From Virgisporangium aurantiacum (lineage in GTDB: Bacteria; Actinomycetota; Actinomycetes; Mycobacteriales; Micromonosporaceae): a stretch of 64,000 nucleotides of DNA. Made by a program: the position numbers and the translations under genes. Numbering within the stretch: the first letter of the stretch is position 1; every line of letters begins with the position of its first letter. The stretch spans positions 1 to 64,000 of the forward strand of contig NZ_BOPG01000082.1 of NCBI RefSeq assembly GCF_016863635.1. The letters are read 5' to 3'. Under the pieces are notes generated by a model that worked only from the letters and a program-made list of their open reading frames with translations, was not told where the DNA came from and made no database searches. Below are positions 57,375 to 64,000 of the stretch, one piece after another.

Positions 57375-58012
57375 CCAGTGTTCTCGTTGCCGACGACCAC
57401 CCGGTGTTCCGCGACGGTCTGGCGATGCTGCTGGGGTCGGTCGACGGCATCGAGGTGGTCGGCACGGCCGCCAACGGGGTGGTCGCGGTGGAGTCCGCGG
57501 TGCGCCTGCGTCCCGACGTGGTCGTGATGGACGTGCAGATGCCCGAGCTGAACGGCGTCGAGGCCACCCGCCGACTGGCCGCCGAGGCGCCCGACGTCGG
57601 GATCCTCGTGCTCACGATGTCGGAGGACGACGGCACGGTGTTCGCCGCGCTCCGCGCCGGTGCGCGCGGCTACCTGGTCAAGGGCGCCGAGCAGGAGGAG
57701 ATCGTGCGGGCGATCACCACGGTCGCGGCGGGCGGCGTGGTGTTCGGAGCGGCGCTCGCGCTGCGCATCGCCGAGTTCTTCGCGGGGGCGGCGGCGTCTG
57801 CGGTGGCTGAGCCGTTTCCGCAGCTCACGGTCCGCGAGCGGGAGATTTTGGACCTGTTGGCAGCGGGCCGGTCGAACGGCCAGATCGCGGGCACGCTCTA
57901 CCTGTCGCCGAAGACGGTACGCAACACCGTGTCCAACGTCTTCGCGAAGCTGCAGGTGGCCGACCGCGCCGAGGCCATCGTGCGCGCCCGGGATGCGGGG
58001 CTGGGTCGGTAG
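57371..58012 (+). CDS. NarL/LuxR-type response regulator
   Basis: A 213-aa regulator from GTG 57371. The receiver is TSVLVADDHPVFRDGLAMLL, phosphoacceptor Asp in DVVVMDVQMPELNG, Lys in GYLVKGAEQEE. The HTH reads LTVREREILDLLAAGRSNGQ, then SPKTVRNTVSNVFAKLQV. It is the third such regulator in the window, partnered with the overlapping kinase. Confidence 0.92.
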   Translation: MTSVLVADDHPVFRDGLAMLLGSVDGIEVVGTAANGVVAVESAVRLRPDVVVMDVQMPELNGVEATRRLAAEAPDVGILVLTMSEDDGTVFAALRAGARGYLVKGAEQEEIVRAITTVAAGGVVFGAALALRIAEFFAGAAASAVAEPFPQLTVREREILDLLAAGRSNGQIAGTLYLSPKTVRNTVSNVFAKLQVADRAEAIVRARDAGLGR

Positions 58013-58064
58013 CTGTTTGGTTTCGCTTTCTCAGCTGACCGGGTGCCGGACCGATGGGTTGAGC

Positions 58065-58772
58065 GTGACCGCCACCCCGAGGCTGCGGAGGGCAGCACCC
58101 CGACCGCTCCCCGGCGAACCCGACGAGTCCGACGAGGCCGACGCGCTTTGCGGGCGTCGGCCGCGCCGGCGCCACCGCGTGCTGCGCGCGTCGCTCGGGG
58201 TCGTCCTGCTCATCGTGCTGGGCGGCTGTTCGCTGCTCGGGTTGGGCACCGACCCGGGGTCGGACGGCGACGCGACGGAGAGCCCGGGCGCCGGCGCGGA
58301 GTGGTTCTGGTACCAGCAGGGCGACCGGGTGGCCTCCCCGGTGGCACCGGCCCTCCCGGCGACCGGCGTCCCGGGTGGCGACGACTACACGGTGACGCAG
58401 ACCGTGTACCAGCAGCCCTCGGGCAGCGGCCGCCCGTACTGCCTGCGGCGGCTACGCGCCGACACCATGTACTGGCTCAACGCCACCCCGGGCGTCGGCC
58501 AGGCCGGCGTGACCTGGATGAGCCTCGGCGACCCGCGCATCGTCAACTACAAGGTCGCGGCGGTGCTGCAGAACCGGCCGGGTGGCTCGGTGCCGCCGGC
58601 CGTCTGGACCCAGGTGCCCGCGCCGGACGGGTGCCAGCAGGTGGACGTCACCGTCACCGGGCTGTTGAGCGGCAGCTGGTACGTGTTCTGGCTGGACGTC
58701 GTCCTCACCACGGCACCCACCGGCCGCCGCGAGCCGATGATCGGCCGGTCGCCCGCGTTCCAGGTCCTGTAG
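58065..58772 (+). CDS. Putative lipoprotein of unknown function
   Basis: About 235 aa from GTG 58065. A basic cytoplasmic-like N terminus of about 45 residues (RRPRRRHRVLRA) is followed by SLGVVLLIVLGGCSLLGLG, in which LGGC fits a lipobox, so the mature protein would start at the Cys and be membrane-anchored. The long pre-lipobox region is unusual and a later start is possible, but no ATG/GTG is nearer. The outer part has WFWYQQGDRVASPVAPALPA, VYQQPSGSGRPYCLRRLRAD and LSGSWYVFWLDVVLTTAP, a beta-rich domain with one Cys. The family is not recognised. Confidence 0.65.
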   Translation: MTATPRLRRAAPRPLPGEPDESDEADALCGRRPRRRHRVLRASLGVVLLIVLGGCSLLGLGTDPGSDGDATESPGAGAEWFWYQQGDRVASPVAPALPATGVPGGDDYTVTQTVYQQPSGSGRPYCLRRLRADTMYWLNATPGVGQAGVTWMSLGDPRIVNYKVAAVLQNRPGGSVPPAVWTQVPAPDGCQQVDVTVTGLLSGSWYVFWLDVVLTTAPTGRREPMIGRSPAFQVL

Positions 58773-58906
58773 GCATCGTCCACCTACGATGGCTTCGTGG
58801 CCGAAGCCGGTATGACGCTGGTCCATGAAGCCGCCCGACGGCAGGGGCCCTGGCGGGCGCGATCCCCGACACCCGGTGGCGCTGGCCGGCGCTGCTGCTC
58901 GGCCCG

Positions 58907-59089
58907 GTGCTCGGTGCGGCGGCGGTGGTCGCGTACATGTTCCTGGGCGCGGTCGGCGGGGTCGAGCACCGCCGGCTCGTCGGCGTCAGCGCGGCCGGCG
59001 TGCTCGTGTACACCGAGGACGAGCTTTACACGTCGCTGAGAGAAGAGCGGTTCCACGAGACGATGAGCGACATCGTCGGCCCGCCCTAA
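58907..59089 (+). CDS. Small membrane protein (possibly frameshifted at its 5' end)
   Basis: From GTG 58907 this is 60 aa: LGAAAVVAYMFLGAVGG is a membrane segment, followed by VGVSAAGVLVYTEDELYTSL and HETMSDIVGPP. The frame is open upstream to about 58825 and reads like protein (ALAGAIPDTRWRWPALLLGP) but has no usual start codon. Another frame from GTG 58797 (MAEAGMTLVHEAARRQG) would join it with one indel at the GGGGCCC run near 58845. Either the gene starts at 58907 or a frameshift is present. The 3' end overlaps the MmcQ gene by 4 nt. Confidence 0.5.
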   Translation: MLGAAAVVAYMFLGAVGGVEHRRLVGVSAAGVLVYTEDELYTSLREERFHETMSDIVGPP

Positions 59090-59463
59090 CCGCGGTCGGT
59101 CAGATACTCCTTCGCCAGCCGCTTGGGCGCCACCGCCAGCCACGCCTCTTCGAGGATCTCGGCGAGCTCGTCGGCGTCGATCTCCCCGAGCCGCACCAGC
59201 ACCGCCGGATACCCGTTGAAGTGCGGCGTCGTGAAGTAGACGTGCGGGCTGTCGGCCAGCAGCGTCTCCTTGGCGCCGACGCCCGGCGTCCGCACGCAGA
59301 GGATCGGGCCGTCGGGCGCGGCGGCGCCGAGGTCGGCCAGGTCCTTCTTCCGGAGCGGACGCTCCCAGGCGAACCCCTTGTCCTTGACCTTCCAGGCCAT
59401 CTCGGCCTCGGCGGTCTCCGGCAGGGCCAGCGCGAGCCGGCGCACGTCGTCCCAGGTCGCCAT
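59086..59463 (-). CDS. MmcQ/YjbR family protein
   Basis: A 125-aa protein with the CyaY-like YjbR fold: TWDDVRRLALALPETAEAEM, then WKVKDKGFAWERPLRKKDLA, ETLLADSPHVYFTTPHFNGY and AVLVRLGEIDADELAEILEE, ending WLAVAPKRLAKEYL. The family is described as a double wing DNA-binding-like fold but its role is unknown. It is downstream of the ECF41 gene (9 nt) on the same strand. Confidence 0.85.
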   Translation of the reverse strand: MATWDDVRRLALALPETAEAEMAWKVKDKGFAWERPLRKKDLADLGAAAPDGPILCVRTPGVGAKETLLADSPHVYFTTPHFNGYPAVLVRLGEIDADELAEILEEAWLAVAPKRLAKEYLTDRG

Positions 59464-59472
59464 GGGTCCAGC

Positions 59473-60321
59473 CTAGGACTCGACGGGCACCGCCAACCCG
59501 GCCAACCGGTCGGGGTCGGCGATGATGTCGATCGTGGTCACCCGGTCGCCCCGCACGGTGAGCGCGATGACCGCGAACGGCTGCCCGCCGGGCATGGGCA
59601 CGAACCCGACCGCGCCGTTCACCAGCACCCGCCGCGCGAACGGGGCCATCCGCGCGTAGCTGAGCACCTGCGGAGCGATCGCCTCGGCGCCGTGGAGTTC
59701 GGCCGGCGACCCGATGTCGGCGCGCAGCACCGCGTCGGGTGCCAGCACCTCCACCAGCGCCGAGAAGTCGCCGGCGCGGGCGGCGGCCAGGAACGCGTTC
59801 GCGACCTTCCACTGCCGGGCGAGGTCGACGTCGGGCGTCACGGCCGCGTCGCGGATCCGGCGCCGGGCCCGGCTGGCCAGTTGCGCGGCGGCGTTGGGTG
59901 ACCGGCCGACCAGCCGGCCGATGTCGTCGAACGGGACGCCGAGCGTGTCGTGCAGCACGAACGCGAGCCGCTCGGCCGGGGTCAGCGTGTCGAGCACCAC
60001 CAGCAGGGCCAGCCCGACGGCGTCGGCCAGCAGCACCTCGTGCTCGGGGTCGATCCCGTCGGGCGCGGTCAGCACGGGATCGGGGATCCGCATCCCGAAC
60101 GGCTCCTCGGGACGGGCGGCGCGCCGGCGCAGCGCGTCCAGGCAGACCCGCGCCGTGATCGTGGTCAGCCAGCCGGCCGGGTTCGTCACCTCGCCGGCGT
60201 CGGCGCGGGCGACCCGGATCCAGGTCTCCTGTACGGCGTCGTCGGCCTCGGTGAGCGAGCCGAGCATCCGGTAGGCCACGGCCCGCAGCCGCGGCCGGTG
60301 GATCTCGAAGAGCTCTTCCAC
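59473..60321 (-). CDS. ECF41-type RNA polymerase sigma factor with SnoaL-like C terminus
   Basis: A 282-aa sigma factor from GTG 60321 (GGAGG 8 nt upstream). Region 2 is EIHRPRLRAVAYRMLGSLTE with ADDAVQETWIRVA. Region 4 is LTPAERLAFVLHDTLGVPFD, then VGRSPNAAAQLASRARRRIR. The C-terminal SnoaL-like domain (VANAFLAAARAGDFSALVEV) modulates core binding in ECF41. Its conserved NPDKL motif appears as DPDRL near the end, while the usual DGGG is altered (ADIGSPAE). ECF41 factors regulate themselves and a neighbouring oxidoreductase; an ECF41-like promoter lies upstream and an NAD(P)-binding gene is divergent. Confidence 0.9.
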   Translation of the reverse strand: MEELFEIHRPRLRAVAYRMLGSLTEADDAVQETWIRVARADAGEVTNPAGWLTTITARVCLDALRRRAARPEEPFGMRIPDPVLTAPDGIDPEHEVLLADAVGLALLVVLDTLTPAERLAFVLHDTLGVPFDDIGRLVGRSPNAAAQLASRARRRIRDAAVTPDVDLARQWKVANAFLAAARAGDFSALVEVLAPDAVLRADIGSPAELHGAEAIAPQVLSYARMAPFARRVLVNGAVGFVPMPGGQPFAVIALTVRGDRVTTIDIIADPDRLAGLAVPVES

Positions 60322-60355
60322 GTCATGATCCTCCGTCGGTGTGCGTCAAAGAGGT

Positions 60356-60382
60356 GACGGACCAGCGTCCGGAAACCTGACA
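60356..60382 (-). promoter_or_regulatory. ECF41-like autoregulatory promoter
   Basis: On the minus strand TGTCAGG (60382-60376) is followed after 16 nt by CGTC (60359-60356), close to the reported ECF41 consensus TGTCACA-N16/18-CGTC. It points at the sigma gene 35 nt downstream. The gap of 73 nt also has to serve the divergent oxidoreductase. Confidence 0.5.
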
Positions 60383-60394
60383 AGGGAGACCCCC

Positions 60395-61060
60395 GTGAAC
60401 CTGACAATTGTCGCCGCGACCGGCGGAATCGGCCGGCAACTCGTGGCACAGGCCCTGGCCGCGGGCCACGACGTGACCGCGGCGGTCCGGAATCCGGCCA
60501 ACCTGCCGGCCGGACTGCGGGCGGTGAAGGTGGACCTCGCGACGCCCGACCCGGCGGCCCTGGCCGAGGCGGTGGCCGGTGCCGACGCGGTGCTGTCCGG
60601 CCTGGGCGCCCGTGGCAAGGCCGACTTCGGCGTCGCCGAGCGGGGGACGCGCGCCGTCGTCGCGGCGATGAAGGAGACGGGCGGGCGCCGCCTCGTCGTG
60701 GTCAGCGCCGCGCCGATCGGCACCGTGCCGTCGCCCGACCGCCCCAACCCGCCCCGGCACGACCCCGGCGACGGGTTCCTGATGCGGCACCTGGCGGCGC
60801 CGATCGTCAAGCGCGTGTTCCGGGACCACTACACCGACCTGGCCCGGATGGAGGACGTGATCCGCGACAGCGGCCTCGACTGGACGATCGTCCGCCCGCC
60901 GCAGCTCACCGACAAGCCGTTGACCGGGGTCTACCGGACGGCGTACGAACGGAACCTGCGCCGCGGTCTCAAGATTTCGCGGGCCGACGTCGCGCACTAC
61001 ATGCTGCACGCTCTCGCGCAGCCGGGGACGATCGGCCGGATCGTGGGGGTTTCCACGTAG
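60395..61060 (+). CDS. NAD(P)H-binding oxidoreductase (atypical SDR), probable ECF41 partner
   Basis: A 221-aa protein from GTG 60395 with AAGGGAG upstream. It begins VNLTIVAATGGIGRQLVAQA, the NmrA/atypical-SDR glycine motif, then AVAGADAVLSGLGARGKADF, GGRRLVVVSAAPIGTVPSPD and SGLDWTIVRPPQLTDKPLTG. Divergent from the ECF41 sigma gene, it is the kind of neighbour that ECF41 regulates. The substrate is unknown. A perfect terminator follows its stop. Confidence 0.85.
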   Translation: MNLTIVAATGGIGRQLVAQALAAGHDVTAAVRNPANLPAGLRAVKVDLATPDPAALAEAVAGADAVLSGLGARGKADFGVAERGTRAVVAAMKETGGRRLVVVSAAPIGTVPSPDRPNPPRHDPGDGFLMRHLAAPIVKRVFRDHYTDLARMEDVIRDSGLDWTIVRPPQLTDKPLTGVYRTAYERNLRRGLKISRADVAHYMLHALAQPGTIGRIVGVST

Positions 61061-61090
61061 AAATGGAGCCCGGCTCGCCGGGCTCCATTT
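61061..61090. terminator. Perfect bidirectional terminator
   Basis: AAATGGAGCCCGGC (61061-61074) and GCCGGGCTCCATTT (61077-61090) form a 14-bp perfect stem with a 2-nt centre, with A and T runs at the base on either strand. It lies between the convergent oxidoreductase and GH65 genes. Confidence 0.8.
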
Positions 61091-61094
61091 ATCA

Positions 61095-63533
61095 CTATCT
61101 CGGTGCGCGCTTCACCGGCGCGCGGCCGTGCGGCTGGTGCACCGCCGGCCGGTCCTGCGGCAGCGGCGGGATCGCCATTACGGTCGGCTGGCTGCTGGTG
61201 ATCGTCACCGGCTCGCCGTGGTGGCGGATCGGCAGCGTGCTGCCGTCGGTGCCGTTGCGCAGCGAGTACGTCACCTCGTTCGGCCGGACCTCCAGCCGCA
61301 GCCGCAGCCCCCGCCACAGCAGCGAGAACTCCATGCGTTCCAGGTGCTCCGGCAGGCGCGGCGCGAACGACAACTGCCCGCCGTGGTCGCGCATGCCGCC
61401 GAACCCGCACACCAGCGCCAGCCACGAACCGGCCAGCGCCGCGACGTGCAGGCCGTCGCTGGTGTTTCCGGCCAGGTCGTGCAGATCGACCAGCGCGGCC
61501 TCGGCGAGGTAGTCGTGGGCCAGTTTCAGGTAGCCCACCTCGGCCGCGAGCACCGCAAGCGTGCACGCCGACAGCGACGAGTCGCGCACGGTGAACTGCT
61601 CGTAGTGGACGAAGTTGCGCTGCTTCTCTTCGAACGTGAACGAGTCGCCGCACCAGTGCAGCGCGAGCACGAGGTCGGGCTGCTTGATGACCTTCTTCCG
61701 GTAGATGTCGAAGTACGGGAAGTTCAGCAGCAGCGGGAACTTCTCCGACGGCGTGTTCTCGAAGTCCCACTCCTGCAACCGGGTGAAGCCCCCGTGCTGC
61801 TGGTGGACCCGCAGCTCCTCGTCGTACGGGAGATGCATGGCCGCGGCGGCGACCCGCCACGCCTTCGTCTCGTCGTCGCTGACCTCGAGCTCGGCGGCCT
61901 TCTCCGGGTGCCGGCCGGCGGCGTCGGCCGCGTGCACCAGGTTCCGCTGGGCCATGAGGTTCGTGTAGAGGTTGTCGTTGACGATCGCGGTGTACTCGTC
62001 GGGGCCGGTCACGCCGTCGATGTGGAACTTGCCGTGCCGGTCGTGGTGCCCGAGCGAGTGCCACAGCCGCGCGGTCTCCACCAGCAGTTCCAGCCCGGTG
62101 TCGCGCTCGAAGTCGTCGTCGCCGGTGGCGTTGACGTAGCGCGTCACCGCCGCCGCGATCGCCGCGTTGTTGTGGAACGCCGCCGTGCCGGCCGGCCAGT
62201 ACGCCGAGCACTCCTGGCCGCGCACGGTGCGCCACGGGAACGCCGCGCCCCTGAGCCCGAGCGTCTGCGCCCGCTCCCTCGCCAGGTCGAGCGTGCTCTG
62301 CCGCCAGCGCAGGACGTGCGCCACCACCGCCGGTTGGGTGTAGGTGAGCGCCGGCAGCATGAACATCTCGGTGTCCCAGAAGATGTGGCCGTCGTAGCCC
62401 GGGCCGCTCAGACCCTTCGCCGGGATCGACCGGTTCTCCGACCGGGCACCGCTCTGCAGCAGGTGGAACAGCGCCAGCCGCACCGCCTGCTGGATCTCCG
62501 GGTCGCCGTCGAGCTGCACGTCGGAGGCGTCCCAGAACACGTCGAGGTACTCGCGCTGCTCGCGGCACAGCCCGTCCCAGCCCGCGTAGCGGGCGCTGGT
62601 GAGGGCGGCGCCGACCTGGTCGCGCAGCGCCGGCAGCGACCGCCGGCTCGACCAGCCGTACGCGACCATCTTGACGATGCGCAGCTTCTCGCCCGGCTTC
62701 AGCACACACGCGACGGTGGTGCGCACCCAGTCGGGGAAGGACTCGGTCTTCACGTCGACCTTGCCCGGCGCCTCGACCACGTGGTCCATCGCCGACGCCA
62801 TGCGCAGCCCGCTGGCCCGCGTCTGGTGCACGAGCAGGCCGCCGGAGGTCCCGGTGACGAGGTGCTCCTCCGACACGAGCGGCGCTTCGAGCGCCTTCTC
62901 GACCCGGGGGTCGGCCCGCGTCGTCGGCAGCTGCTCGTTCGCGACAAGCTCCGATTGGACGATCAGCCGGAGCGTCTCGTCGACCGCCTCGACCTCGTAG
63001 CAGATCGCCGCGATCGCCCGGTGGGTGAACGACACCAGCCGCGTCGAGTTGACGCGCACCGCGTCACCCGCCGGCGACGCCCACTCCAGTTCCCGGTGCA
63101 GGGTGCCGGCGCGCAGGTCGAGCACCCGCTCGTGCGAGCGCAGGTCGCCGTACCGCACGTCGAACGGCTCGTCGTCGACCAGCAGCCGGATCGGCTTGCC
63201 GTTGGTGACGTTGACGATGGACTGACCCGATTCCGGGAACCCGTAGCCGGCTTCCGCGTACGGCAGCGGGCGCAGTTCGTAGAACGAGTTCAGGTACGTG
63301 CCCGGCAGCCCGTGCGGCTCACCCTCGTCGAGGTTGCCGCGCAGGCCGATGTGCCCGTTCGACAGCGCGAAAATCGATTCCGACCAGGGCAGCTGCTCCA
63401 GGTCGAGGTTCTTCTCCCGAACCGCCCACGGCTCCACCTCGTACTTGGGGAGCGGGCGCTCCTCGTCGTCGAGGATCTGGACGTAGTCGTCGCCTTGAAC
63501 GTAGTCGTCGGGAGACTGGACGTAGTCGTTCAC
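61095..63533 (-). CDS. Glycoside hydrolase family 65 disaccharide phosphorylase (maltose/trehalose/kojibiose type)
   Basis: An 812-aa enzyme from GTG 63533. The N-terminal beta-sandwich has [20 protein letters not shown] and [20 protein letters not shown]. The (alpha/alpha)6 barrel has [35 protein letters not shown], and the catalytic-acid motif [20 protein letters not shown] with Glu of GPDEY. A phosphate-site helix is near [19 protein letters not shown]. It cleaves an alpha-glucosyl disaccharide with phosphate to beta-glucose-1-phosphate and glucose. The coupled beta-phosphoglucomutase gene (GTGA overlap) fits exactly. The first 20 residues hold three DYVQ units, an odd repeat absent from the usual family start. 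Which disaccharide is unknown. Confidence 0.92.
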   Translation of the reverse strand: MNDYVQSPDDYVQGDDYVQILDDEERPLPKYEVEPWAVREKNLDLEQLPWSESIFALSNGHIGLRGNLDEGEPHGLPGTYLNSFYELRPLPYAEAGYGFPESGQSIVNVTNGKPIRLLVDDEPFDVRYGDLRSHERVLDLRAGTLHRELEWASPAGDAVRVNSTRLVSFTHRAIAAICYEVEAVDETLRLIVQSELVANEQLPTTRADPRVEKALEAPLVSEEHLVTGTSGGLLVHQTRASGLRMASAMDHVVEAPGKVDVKTESFPDWVRTTVACVLKPGEKLRIVKMVAYGWSSRRSLPALRDQVGAALTSARYAGWDGLCREQREYLDVFWDASDVQLDGDPEIQQAVRLALFHLLQSGARSENRSIPAKGLSGPGYDGHIFWDTEMFMLPALTYTQPAVVAHVLRWRQSTLDLARERAQTLGLRGAAFPWRTVRGQECSAYWPAGTAAFHNNAAIAAAVTRYVNATGDDDFERDTGLELLVETARLWHSLGHHDRHGKFHIDGVTGPDEYTAIVNDNLYTNLMAQRNLVHAADAAGRHPEKAAELEVSDDETKAWRVAAAAMHLPYDEELRVHQQHGGFTRLQEWDFENTPSEKFPLLLNFPYFDIYRKKVIKQPDLVLALHWCGDSFTFEEKQRNFVHYEQFTVRDSSLSACTLAVLAAEVGYLKLAHDYLAEAALVDLHDLAGNTSDGLHVAALAGSWLALVCGFGGMRDHGGQLSFAPRLPEHLERMEFSLLWRGLRLRLEVRPNEVTYSLRNGTDGSTLPIRHHGEPVTITSSQPTVMAIPPLPQDRPAVHQPHGRAPVKRAPR

Positions 63534-64000
63534 GCTTGTTCCTCGTCCAGGAGCTCGGAAAGATCGCGCACGACGATGTCGGCACCCTGTTCGCTCAGCT
63601 CGGCCGCCTGCCCGACCCGGTCGACCCCGACGACGTAGCCGAAGTTGCCGGCCCGGCCGGCGGCGACGCCGGCCAGCGCGTCCTCGAAAACGGCGGCCTC
63701 GGCCGGCGACACGTTCAGGTGACGCGCGGCGGCCAGGAACGTGTCGGGCTCCGGCTTGCCGCGCAGGCCCTCCTGGCGGGCGACGATGCCGTCGACGATG
63801 TACTCGATGTACTGGTCGAGGCCGGTCGTACGGAGCACGTCGCGGGCGTTGGCGCTGGCGGAGACGACGGCGCGGCGGAGCCCCGCGGCCTCGGCGGCGC
63901 GCAGGTACGCGAGGGAGCCCTCGAACACGTCGACGCCCTTTTCGCGAATGATCTTCAGGAGCAGTTGGTTCTTCTTGTTGCCCAGGCCGTTGACGGTGTC
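63530..64000 (-). CDS. Beta-phosphoglucomutase, HAD family (5' end outside window)
   Basis: The C-terminal 156 residues of a HAD-IA protein running off the right edge. Visible parts are [40 protein letters not shown] (HAD motif II Ser in VVSAS), [20 protein letters not shown] (motif III Lys) and [20 protein letters not shown] (motif IV, ED). The final [20 protein letters not shown] is typical of beta-phosphoglucomutases fused to or beside GH65 enzymes. It converts beta-glucose-1-phosphate to glucose-6-phosphate. Its stop overlaps the GTG of the GH65 gene. Confidence 0.88.
   Translation of the reverse strand, partial: DTVNGLGNKKNQLLLKIIREKGVDVFEGSLAYLRAAEAAGLRRAVVSASANARDVLRTTGLDQYIEYIVDGIVARQEGLRGKPEPDTFLAAARHLNVSPAEAAVFEDALAGVAAGRAGNFGYVVGVDRVGQAAELSEQGADIVVRDLSELLDEEQA

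Noticed and set aside
1-64000. tRNA, rRNA, transposase or integrase genes
   Set aside because: No tRNA cloverleaf, rRNA-like sequence, DDE/tyrosine recombinase or terminal inverted repeat with target duplication was recognised on either strand.

Overview
The window is GC-rich chromosomal DNA with dense coding, many GTG starts, ATGA/GTGA stop-start overlaps, leaderless-looking starts, two SARP/AfsR regulators, an F420-type LLM oxidoreductase and ECF41/ECF42 sigma factors. This fits an actinomycete, most likely of the Micromonosporaceae; that placement is inferred from gene content and style, not from a marker gene. I see no rRNA, tRNA, CRISPR array, transposase, integrase or phage gene. It reads as ordinary chromosome rich in regulators and accessory immunity-like loci.

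Layout. 1-1.9 kb: a minus-strand peptide gene (58 aa, FxSxx-precursor-like) followed by a HEXXH-motif protein cut by the left edge, divergent from a nucleosidase fused to an effector-associated domain (EAD2). 1.9-6.1 kb: small enzymes on the minus strand (SDR, APH-type kinase, methyltransferase and YciO/TsaC in overlapping reading frames, DinB, GNAT), with a LexA-like box over a small leaderless gene. 6.1-9 kb: an XRE regulator overlapping a GT-A-like protein, divergent from a small two-TM protein; the space between holds an array of TTCA-TGAA dyads. 9-14.2 kb: GDPD, ECF42 sigma with two DGPF/YCII partners, a HEAT-repeat protein, SnoaL and WYL genes. 14.2-18.5 kb: a SARP-NB-ARC-TPR regulator divergent from a proline-rich LppU-like membrane protein.

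18.6-25.6 kb: two convergent two-component pairs (HisKA_3 kinases with LuxR-type regulators) and a MacB/FtsX-type ABC transporter. 25.6-33.4 kb: a degenerate phosphotransferase-fold protein, a secreted beta-helix (GH87-like) protein, an MFS exporter with a candidate leaderless leader peptide, argS and an unknown protein. 33.4-39.5 kb: a second SARP, an LLM oxidoreductase, an AbiEi/DUF559 protein behind inverted DnaA boxes, and a DUF2786 protein.

39.6-41.4 kb: htpG. 41.7-48.8 kb: a five-gene operon (SWIM-like Zn protein, unknown 467-aa protein, VWA/CoxE protein, MoxR AAA ATPase, DUF5682) that matches the poorly understood MoxR-VWA (yehLMPQ-like) theme and is the best candidate here for a little-described system. 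48.8-55.2 kb: proA with an overlapping leader ORF, a GntR/FCD regulator and a metabolite-H+ symporter, a methyltransferase, and an AraC-VOC pair. 55.3-60.4 kb: a third two-component pair, a lipoprotein, MmcQ/YjbR and an ECF41 sigma with an ECF41-like promoter. 60.4-64 kb: an NAD(P)-binding protein, then a GH65 phosphorylase and a beta-phosphoglucomutase (cut by the right edge) for disaccharide phosphorolysis.
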